Of a DNA stretch of 11,702 bases, positions 6,940 through 11,702 are shown piece after piece. The position numbers were made by a program, and so were the translations under genes. The notes under the pieces are model-generated. The model saw nothing but the letters and a program-made list of their open reading frames with translations, was not told the origin of the DNA and searched no databases. Source of the stretch: CAZXIY01 sp964640935 (GTDB lineage: Archaea > Thermoplasmatota > Thermoplasmata > Methanomassiliicoccales > Methanomethylophilaceae); the NCBI GenBank assembly GCA_964640935.1, contig CAZXIY010000039.1, positions 1-11,702 of the forward strand, read 5' to 3'. How positions within the stretch are numbered: the first letter of the stretch is position 1; each line of letters begins with the position of its first letter.

Positions 6940-7484
6940 CTTGAGATGAAGAGGTAGCGTCTTCTCTCCGGATCGGATATCTCGAGGACGATACGCTCGG
7001 ATATGAGCTTCGCGGGATCCTTGACGACCGGGACACGGGCTTTGAAATCGTCGAAGTCCTTGAACGGACCGCTCTTGCGGGCGTTGAGTATCTCGGTCAC
7101 GGTCTTCTTGCCGATCCCGGGGAGTTCCTCAAGCAAGTGCTTCTTGATGGAGATCGGGCCTGCTTCGTTGTAGAACTTCACGAATCTCTTCTGGTTGGTG
7201 TCGACTATGTCCTTGACGACGAAGTCGAGCTCACCGGATGCAGTGTTCGTAAGCTCGCTGTAGTTGACACGTCTCTTGACGTGGTCGATCTGCGTGCGGA
7301 GCTTCGGATCCTTGCCTATGTACACCCTATCGTCTATCGAGATCTGGGCGTTGTCCTTCGGTACGAGCTCGAAGAGTTTGAACTCCTCCTCTCCTACCGC
7401 GTAACAGACCGGATCGCGCTTCGAAAAAGAGCCGCCGGGGAGACCCTGCGGCAGATAATCAAGTATGTATGCGTACTCTTCCAA
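6936..7484 (-). CDS. DUF655 helix-hairpin-helix protein, putative RNA-binding
   Basis: The 182-residue protein belongs to the archaeal DUF655 family, whose biochemical role is not established. The N-terminal half begins EEYAYILDYLPQG and contains VYIGKD, as expected of an OB-like or S1-like fold. The C-terminal half has a helix-hairpin-helix with LPGIGKKT at 121-128, which normally contacts nucleic-acid backbone, and ends in an arginine-rich ERRRYLF. The frame starts at a rare TTG. A GAGGGA Shine-Dalgarno six bases upstream and the conserved N-terminal EEYAYILDY support that start. It lies 22 bases after rpoF and overlaps ksgA by four bases. That position suggests a role tied to rRNA or transcription, but this is inference from context. 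Confidence 0.9.
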   Translation of the reverse strand: MEEYAYILDYLPQGLPGGSFSKRDPVCYAVGEEEFKLFELVPKDNAQISIDDRVYIGKDPKLRTQIDHVKRRVNYSELTNTASGELDFVVKDIVDTNQKRFVKFYNEAGPISIKKHLLEELPGIGKKTVTEILNARKSGPFKDFDDFKARVPVVKDPAKLISERIVLEISDPERRRYLFISR

Positions 7485-7506
7485 GTGTATCCCTCTGTAC
7501 GTTGGC

Positions 7507-7827
7507 TCAAAGGTACTTACCGACTATTTCAATTATCTTACTGATGTCGGTCGGTTCGAGGGTGATCCTCTCTTTGGAGAAGATTGCACGGACATCCTCG
7601 GGATACTTTGGAAGAAGATCTGCGATCTTGTATGAGGTCGAGTCAGTAGTGAACTCGAGTGCTTTGACCTCGGCGATAAGGGCCTCGGTCTGCTCGACTG
7701 AAAGTTTTGCTACTGTCTGGGCGTGCATCATAGCTGACTTCTGTATGGGGTTCAATTCCCCTCTTTTCTCGTTCTCTTTTGTGAGAAGATCCTTTACCTC
7801 GGCCAAACTAACATACTGCTCAGACAT
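7507..7827 (-). CDS. rpoF: DNA-directed RNA polymerase subunit F (Rpb4-like)
   Basis: This 106-residue protein matches archaeal RpoF, which pairs with RpoE to form the stalk of RNA polymerase; the stalk binds nascent RNA and helps open the promoter. The sequence YVSLAEVKDLL at the start, the central AQTVAKLS and the C-terminal HRDC-like segment LLPKYPEDVRAIFSKERITL are typical. The length is within the normal 100-120 range. It starts 13 bases after the L21e stop with a purine-rich GGAAAGTGAG ahead of the ATG. L21e followed by rpoF is one of the most conserved archaeal gene pairs, and here it supports the assignment. Confidence 0.95.
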   Translation of the reverse strand: MSEQYVSLAEVKDLLTKENEKRGELNPIQKSAMMHAQTVAKLSVEQTEALIAEVKALEFTTDSTSYKIADLLPKYPEDVRAIFSKERITLEPTDISKIIEIVGKYL

Positions 7828-7840
7828 TTGCTCACTTTCC

Positions 7841-8134
7841 TTAGTTCACGTTCTTGACGAGATGTTCGGGACGAGCGACTACCATTTTGGTCTTGTCGCC
7901 GGTCTTCACATTGACTTCATACGCTTCGCCCCTCTGTCCGACAACCACGCCTGTGAGGCCGTGGAATCTGGAGAAAGGCATACCCTTGTGTACACTGGGG
8001 TCGATGATGATGTTGACCTTCTCCCCCTCTTCAAAGGTCTGGAAACCTCTGGTGATGGGTGAGAGTCCGCGTGCCCTCGGTTTTTTCTGGAGGAGCATGC
8101 GGGTCTTGGTCCTTGTTCCTTTGGATGCTTTCAT
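7841..8134 (-). CDS. rpl21e: 50S ribosomal protein L21e
   Basis: The 97-residue basic protein is archaeal and eukaryotic L21e, a large-subunit protein with an SH3-like barrel. The basic N-terminus contains RTKTRMLLQKKPRARGLSPI. It is followed by the family signature EGEKVNIIIDPSVHKGMPFSRFHGLTGVV, then RGEAYEVNVKTGDK and the C-terminal ARPEHL. Nothing is missing relative to the family. It begins nine bases after the pus10 stop with GAGGG as Shine-Dalgarno, and stops 13 bases before rpoF. The gene lies inside the operon led by eIF1A; no internal promoter is visible. Confidence 0.97.
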   Translation of the reverse strand: MKASKGTRTKTRMLLQKKPRARGLSPITRGFQTFEEGEKVNIIIDPSVHKGMPFSRFHGLTGVVVGQRGEAYEVNVKTGDKTKMVVARPEHLVKNVN

Positions 8135-8143
8135 TTCATTCCC

Positions 8144-9364
8144 TCATTGATCGTTGATCGCTATGACGTCCAGGACCTCCACGACGCAATGGGTTCCCAA
8201 TGCGTCCGAGAAGTTCGGCTGAGTCCTGCCGTCGTCGCCGGAGACGAATTCCTTCACATATGTTCCGGATTGCGTCTCGAGCGTGAGTTCGAACGTGTCC
8301 TCGCCGATGTTGTCCGCTCTTACCCAGAGGATCTCCCTGTTCCTAACGAGGTCGGCACGTCTGTGCTCGACACGCTGGGGAGTTCTCTGGTCCAAGTGTA
8401 CATTCTTGAACGATGAAGCCGCCTTATCAACTGCTTCTTTATTAACTTTACCCTCGGCCTTTACTTTTACTTTATAGGTCTTGGTAGGCGTCGCCAACTT
8501 GGTCTTCTGGACCTCGTCCCTGCTGACGAAAGTCAGGTAATGGTACTGCGCGAGCTCTGATTCATTGGCCTTTGCCTCGAGCTCGTCCAGGTCTATCTCG
8601 CGTATACGCGGGTCGCTTATTTCGAGCACGAACGGCCTTCCCTCTCCGAGCATGAGGGCGTCTATGTCCTCCCTGCCCATTCCGTGGAAGAAGTGCTCCT
8701 TACCGCCGGACATCTCGAGGGCTATGTCGCCGATGATCTCCTGGACGGATGTCTGGTACATCTTCCCGGTGCCGTTGCATCTGGGGCAGCCCTTTCCGTG
8801 GCATACCCTGCACGGCCAGATCGTCTGCGGTATCTCGCGGCTCAGCTTGTTGTAGCGTCCGCGTATGAATATGGGTGCGAGATCGAGCGTAACGTCGGCG
8901 AAACGCGTGTCGATGCATGCGACCACCTGGGGATTCTTGAATTCCACCGGGCGGTGTATCATCGGAAGTGCCAGTTTCCCGATCTCTCTGTTGAGTTCGG
9001 TCTTTATGGATTCTGCGTTCTCCAGACCGTAGGTCTCCTGGATCTCCTTCTCTTTCTTGATCATCTCCGGGTCGACGCGGCTTCCCACGAGGAAGTTGTC
9101 CGACTCGACGCCGTTGACGCTCTCCGCGACTGCTTCGGCATAACGTGCCAGCATATCGAATGTATCGTCGCACAGAGGGCACGGTGACACCGCTTCGGTG
9201 TGGCATCCTTCCTCTTCTAATGCGCGGCGTATCTCCGCTCCGCGGATATCGTTGGTCATTCCCGTCCCGACCTTGCCGAACATACGTCCGAGGCAGCGGT
9301 CGCAGATACCTGTGGACGCGACGCCCTTCGCCTGTTCGATTATACCAGAGATCCAGTCTTCCAT
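8144..9364 (-). CDS. pus10: tRNA pseudouridine synthase Pus10 (archaeal, THUMP-containing)
   Basis: Archaeal Pus10 makes pseudouridine 54 and 55 in the tRNA T-loop. The 406-residue product carries the N-terminal cysteine pairs CDRC (21-24) and CPLC (62-65) that bind zinc, then a THUMP-like region. Next comes the family-specific block CRVCHGKGCPRCNGTGK (185-201), which provides a second cysteine cluster. The catalytic motif GREDIDALMLG (230-240) holds the aspartate, D233 by alignment with the GRTD of TruA. The C-terminal QSGTYVKEFVSGDDGRTQPN is also typical. The frame is open from GTG 9370, but ATG 9364 is chosen because GAGG lies seven bases ahead. The gene is four to nine bases from both neighbours. 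It is the main T-loop enzyme expected in an archaeon. Confidence 0.95.
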   Translation of the reverse strand: MEDWISGIIEQAKGVASTGICDRCLGRMFGKVGTGMTNDIRGAEIRRALEEEGCHTEAVSPCPLCDDTFDMLARYAEAVAESVNGVESDNFLVGSRVDPEMIKKEKEIQETYGLENAESIKTELNREIGKLALPMIHRPVEFKNPQVVACIDTRFADVTLDLAPIFIRGRYNKLSREIPQTIWPCRVCHGKGCPRCNGTGKMYQTSVQEIIGDIALEMSGGKEHFFHGMGREDIDALMLGEGRPFVLEISDPRIREIDLDELEAKANESELAQYHYLTFVSRDEVQKTKLATPTKTYKVKVKAEGKVNKEAVDKAASSFKNVHLDQRTPQRVEHRRADLVRNREILWVRADNIGEDTFELTLETQSGTYVKEFVSGDDGRTQPNFSDALGTHCVVEVLDVIAINDQ

Positions 9365-9373
9365 GTTCACGCC

Positions 9374-9919
9374 TCAGAGGTCGAATCCCATCTCGGCGAT
9401 CCTGAGTTTAGGTCTCTGGCTCTCGAGATAATGGTAAACGGTGGCGTGCTCGCTGCCGTTGAGTATCAATTCTACCGCGTGCTTCGCGACGGGAAGGCTT
9501 ACCGAGTTGCCGATGAGGGCCACGGTGTTCCCGTATATCGTCATGTAAACGCCGGTGAGCTCTTCTATTATCGAACGGGTCTTTCCGCCCGTGCCGATGA
9601 GTCTCCCCCTGATCCTGGAGAGCTGGTTGTTCCTTCCGCCGACGAATTCCTTCAGGTCCACGACCTCCAGGTACTCGTCGTCATCGAAGAGTCTTGTCGA
9701 TCTCTCGGGCGAGAATCCCCTTCCGACCGCTTTGATGACATCCATGAGCTTCAGGGCCATGAGGGGATCCGCTCCCTCCGCGTCGTCGTACATCGACACG
9801 ACGCCTTCTGCATCGATATCGATCCTTATGCCGGAGACCTTCTCGAGCATCTTCTTCGTTTCCCCTTTGGTGCCTATGATCGTTCCGACCCTGTCCTGGG
9901 GTATCCTGATAGATCTCAT
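9374..9919 (-). CDS. KH-domain RNA-binding protein, Pno1/Dim2 homologue
   Basis: The 181-residue protein has two KH domains. The first carries the loop IIGTKGE (14-20) and the second LIGTGGKTR (107-115). The region ERSTRLFDDDEYLEVVDLKEF between them is characteristic of the archaeal Dim2/Pno1 family. In eukaryotes Pno1 binds the 3' end of 18S rRNA during late small-subunit maturation; archaeal homologues bind 16S rRNA and eIF2alpha. Its ATG overlaps the stop of the RIO kinase gene (ATGA), so the two are translationally coupled. That fits the known co-occurrence of RIO kinase and KH protein in archaea. The length is normal and both GxxG loops are intact. Confidence 0.93.
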   Translation of the reverse strand: MRSIRIPQDRVGTIIGTKGETKKMLEKVSGIRIDIDAEGVVSMYDDAEGADPLMALKLMDVIKAVGRGFSPERSTRLFDDDEYLEVVDLKEFVGGRNNQLSRIRGRLIGTGGKTRSIIEELTGVYMTIYGNTVALIGNSVSLPVAKHAVELILNGSEHATVYHYLESQRPKLRIAEMGFDL

Positions 9920-10704
9920 CGGTCCTCCTCCTCCTCTTCCTTAGTTGCCCTGCTCATTATCTCATCTGTCTCTATGATGTCAACGTCGCGGTTCTTGAAG
10001 AACCTGTTGACGTTCACTATGTCCCTTCTCAGGAACTCCTTCGCATTGAAGTGATCCGCCGTCAGAGCCTGACCGCAGTCGATCACCACAGGTTTGTCCT
10101 TCCACATGAGGATGTTGTATTCGCTCAGATCGCCGTGCACCAGATGTGCCTTTCTGAATCCGTCGACGATGAACGTCACAACCTCTTTGTATGTCATATT
10201 AGGTCTTTTCAGGTACGCGTCCTTGAGCTGCGGAGCGGCTCCGTTCTCGTCGCCGATGTACTCCATCAGGAGGCAGTTCTTCTGGAAACGTACCGGTTCC
10301 GGTACGCGCAGGCCGTTCTCGCTGTATCTCTGCAGATTGCGGAACTCCTTGTTCGCCCACGCATATATCAGTTTTCTGTGGTTCCCCGTTATTCCTTTGA
10401 AACGCGGGTCGCCCTCTATGTATTTGGATATCCTTTTGAACGTCGACGTGGACGTTCTGAATATCTTCAGTGCGAGCGGGTCGCCGTCCTCGTCCGTGAC
10501 GTAGAACACGTTCCCCTCTTTGCCCGTGGATATCGGGTAGTGGACGGAATCGACGAGGCCGGCGGTCATGAAGTCGTAGATGACCAGGAGCGTCTGTTTA
10601 TCGAACACTTCCGCGTCGGTCTGACGTTCATCGCCGGTCTTATCCGTCTTCAGGGCATCGACGTGGCGCTCAAGGTGCGCGTACATCTCGTCATACGATG
10701 CCAT
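9916..10704 (-). CDS. rio1: RIO-type serine protein kinase (Rio1 family)
   Basis: The 262-residue protein is an atypical kinase/ATPase that acts on pre-40S-like particles. The ATP-binding loop STGKEGNVF is at 59-67 and is followed by ALKIFRTSTSTFK (78-90), with K80 as the nucleotide-contacting lysine. The catalytic loop HGDLSEYN is at 190-197 (D192) and the metal-binding VVIDCGQA at 206-213 (D209). The motif STGKEGNV and the absence of a winged helix favour Rio1 over Rio2. The tail ends in an acidic run (KEEEEEDR) that might sit on ribosomal basic surfaces. It begins 14 bases after eIF1A and overlaps the KH gene by four bases. All catalytic residues are present, so it should be active. Confidence 0.95.
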   Translation of the reverse strand: MASYDEMYAHLERHVDALKTDKTGDERQTDAEVFDKQTLLVIYDFMTAGLVDSVHYPISTGKEGNVFYVTDEDGDPLALKIFRTSTSTFKRISKYIEGDPRFKGITGNHRKLIYAWANKEFRNLQRYSENGLRVPEPVRFQKNCLLMEYIGDENGAAPQLKDAYLKRPNMTYKEVVTFIVDGFRKAHLVHGDLSEYNILMWKDKPVVIDCGQALTADHFNAKEFLRRDIVNVNRFFKNRDVDIIETDEIMSRATKEEEEEDR

Positions 10705-10718
10705 GTGGACACCCGCAT

Positions 10719-11048
10719 TCAGAATATGTCAAGATTCTTCGGGATCTTGTTCCTTTTGCTGAGGTTGACCGCCTGTGTCTTCGTGTAACGGAATCTGACA
10801 TCGCATTTGTCCGGCTGGAAATCCCAGACCGCGAGTATCAGCAGGTCGCCCTCTCTGATCCACATCCTCTTCTTGATCTTGCCGGGGATCCTTCCCATTC
10901 TGGAAACTCCGTCCTCGCACATGACCCTGATCTTGGATGCTCCGAGCAACTGATCCGCTATCCCGAACATCTCTCCCTCCTTTATGTTGGGGAGACGTAC
11001 ACGTGTAACATCCTCGTCAGGACTCTCCATCGCTTCATCGTTGCCCAT
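10719..11048 (-). CDS. eif1A: Translation initiation factor 1A (aIF1A)
   Basis: The 109-residue protein is aIF1A, which sits in the ribosomal A site and helps initiator tRNA selection with aIF1 and aIF2. The S1-like OB fold spans about residues 17-95, with LPNIKEGEMFGIADQLLGASKIRVMCEDG, the basic turn RIPGKIKKRMWIREGD and the strand LLILAVWDFQPDKCDVRFRYT. The acidic N-terminus and short C-terminal tail are usual in archaea. The start is fixed by AGGTGA at 11055-11060, seven bases ahead of ATG 11048. It is the promoter-proximal gene of an operon that continues through the RIO kinase to ksgA. Confidence 0.97.
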   Translation of the reverse strand: MGNDEAMESPDEDVTRVRLPNIKEGEMFGIADQLLGASKIRVMCEDGVSRMGRIPGKIKKRMWIREGDLLILAVWDFQPDKCDVRFRYTKTQAVNLSKRNKIPKNLDIF

Positions 11049-11054
11049 TATAAT

Positions 11055-11093
11055 TCACCTAATAGGCGCACATTGGGATGCCTCTATATAAAA
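11055..11093 (-). promoter_or_regulatory. Promoter and Shine-Dalgarno of the eIF1A-to-ksgA operon
   Basis: The minus strand reads TTTTATATA at 11085-11093, a near-consensus archaeal TATA box, and AGGTGA at 11055-11060. A start site near 11062 would give a leader of about 14-20 bases. No comparable TATA box is obvious inside the eight-gene run until the one before ychF. Confidence 0.75.
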
Positions 11094-11212
11094 CCCTTTC
11101 GCTCGAAACAATGCTGGTACATCGGATTTTCGAGTGTCGGTGGCAATCGGTCTAAGAATACGATCCGATCACGCAATCGTTTCTCTATCCATCTAACCGG
11201 CGGGTGTAAACG

Positions 11213-11268
11213 GTGAAAATCGCATACTGACTTTGGTGAAAACCACAAACTGAGTATGCGGTTTTCAC
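11213..11268. repeat. 56-base near-perfect inverted repeat (long hairpin)
   Basis: Arms of 26 bases (11213-11238 and 11243-11268) enclose an AAAA loop. The outer 16 positions pair with one G-U wobble. The inner part has two isolated mismatches and then weak pairing near the loop. It lies between two divergently transcribed units, the eIF1A operon and tRNA-Glu. Possible readings are a small structured RNA, a transcription barrier, or the remnant of a palindromic mobile element. No transposase is near. Confidence 0.6.
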
Positions 11269-11294
11269 TGCAGTCCTTCAAAAGAAAGACCTAT

Positions 11295-11323
11295 TCCTGC
11301 CGTTTTAGGATCTGTCCTGCCGT
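11295..11323. repeat. Short direct repeat TCCTGCCGT
   Basis: TCCTGCCGT occurs at 11295-11303 and again at 11315-11323, exactly 20 bases apart. It lies between the long hairpin and the GC-rich hairpin. It may be chance or part of a regulatory region. Confidence 0.3.
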
Positions 11324-11340
11324 GTCGTACACATTCTCGG

Positions 11341-11358
11341 CGGACGGACCGCCGTCCG
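11341..11358. terminator. GC-rich hairpin upstream of tRNA-Glu
   Basis: CGGACGG (11341-11347), loop ACCG and CCGTCCG (11352-11358) form a perfect 7-bp stem. There is no T-run on either side, so its role as a terminator is uncertain. It could separate an unseen transcript from the tRNA unit. The whole 11049-11412 stretch has no convincing protein gene. Confidence 0.35.
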
Positions 11359-11379
11359 TACCCCCTGCTCATGGGAAAC

Positions 11380-11388
11380 TATTTTAAA
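11380..11388 (+). promoter_or_regulatory. TATA box for tRNA-Glu
   Basis: TATTTTAAA is centred about 29 bases before the first base of the tRNA. That is the spacing expected for an archaeal tRNA promoter with the transcript starting a few bases upstream of the mature end. Confidence 0.65.
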
Positions 11389-11412
11389 GAGGCTCTAATA
11401 TCGCAACCTCAA

Positions 11413-11488
11413 GCTCATGTAGTGTAGCGGCCAATCATTCGGCCCTTTCGAGGCCGACACTCGGGTTCGAATCCCGACATGAGCACCA
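11413..11488 (+). tRNA. tRNA-Glu (anticodon UUC), with encoded CCA
   Basis: The cloverleaf is complete. The acceptor GCTCATG (11413-11419) pairs perfectly with CATGAGC (11478-11484). The anticodon stem is CGGCC/GGCCG (11440-11444, 11452-11456) with loop CTTTCGA, anticodon TTC at 11447-11449. The T-arm is TCGGG-TTCGAAT-CCCGA (11461-11477). The D-arm contains the AGCGGCCA loop usual for archaeal tRNA-Glu. The discriminator is A at 11485 and CCA follows directly at 11486-11488. No intron is present. T-rich sequence follows, consistent with termination. Confidence 0.96.
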
Positions 11489-11654
11489 TACTTTCATTTG
11501 TCAAATACCGTCAGGGCACCCTATGGATCCCGTCTTGACGATGATGTTCACGAACGCCACCTCCGGTGGGATGTTCCCGCCGTTCGGAAGGTTGGTTCCG
11601 AGCCGCTGTCCGAGAACCACCGATGTTCCCGCGACTTATTAAACACTGTTAAAT

Positions 11655-11702
11655 ATGAAATTAGCCGCTCTGTTGATTATGGTTGCATTGACCGTCAGCG
11701 AG
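11655..11702 (+). CDS. Possible start of a secreted or membrane protein, cut by the window end
   Basis: ATG 11655 opens a frame reading MKLAALLIMVALTVSE to the last base. A lysine followed by a hydrophobic run is the pattern of a signal peptide or membrane anchor. An AT-rich stretch (CTTATTAAA) lies about 15-20 bases upstream and might be part of a promoter; no Shine-Dalgarno is seen. With only 16 codons the call is weak. Confidence 0.3.
   Translation, partial: MKLAALLIMVALTVSE

Noticed and set aside
5305..6957. Long plus-strand frame of 550 codons
   Set aside because: It runs antisense across two real genes, ychF and ksgA, including their intergenic promoter. No domain is visible.
11084..11281. 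65-residue minus-strand frame upstream of eIF1A
   Set aside because: It runs through the long hairpin and into the TATA box of the eIF1A operon, and it lacks a ribosome binding site.

Overview
The window is a stretch of archaeal chromosome. Ribosomal proteins L15e and L21e, RNA polymerase subunit F (Rpb4-like), eIF1A, a RIO kinase, archaeal Pus10, a B-family DNA polymerase and an archaeal YchF-type GTPase are a purely archaeal set. Promoters are TATA-like and many genes carry GGTGAT or GAGG Shine-Dalgarno sequences. Protein style and the absence of any TAG stop among twelve genes (10 TGA, 2 TAA) would fit Methanomassiliicoccales or a related Thermoplasmata methanogen. That placement is inference, not proof.

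Layout. (1) Bases 1-1459: a plus-strand ThiI/THUMP-family gene whose PP-loop ATP-binding motif is gone, preceded by a perfect 18-bp palindrome. It is followed by a 100-N assembly gap lying against a 23-bp tandem repeat, an AT-rich inverted repeat and a GC-rich hairpin. (2) Bases 1460-2480: rpl15e on the minus strand with a TATA box and a structured leader, then a 391-bp intergenic stretch with several short dyads and no convincing gene. (3) Bases 2481-6081: ychF then polB on the minus strand, tightly coupled, with a separate near-leaderless promoter in front of ychF. (4) Bases 6139-11048: an eight-gene minus-strand run in the transcribed order eIF1A, RIO kinase, KH-domain protein (Pno1/Dim2-like), Pus10, L21e, RpoF, DUF655 HhH protein, KsgA/Dim1. 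Gaps or overlaps never exceed about 22 bp, and one strong TATA box lies at 11085-11093. (5) Bases 11049-11702: a 364-bp intergenic stretch with a 56-base near-perfect hairpin and a second GC-rich hairpin, then tRNA-Glu(UUC) with its own TATA box and an encoded CCA. The last bases hold a possible start of a secreted or membrane protein cut by the window end.

How the genes work together. The long operon is an information-processing cluster. eIF1A starts translation, and RpoF is part of the RNA polymerase stalk. L21e belongs to the large ribosomal subunit, and Pus10 modifies tRNA. The RIO kinase, the Pno1/Dim2-like KH protein and KsgA/Dim1 are the archaeal counterparts of late small-subunit maturation factors in eukaryotes. 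YchF and PolB add a ribosome-linked GTPase and a replicative polymerase. No defence system, mobile element with a transposase, or CRISPR array is visible. The most unusual items are the ThiI-like protein lacking its catalytic motif, the tandem repeat at the assembly gap, and the long intergenic hairpin.
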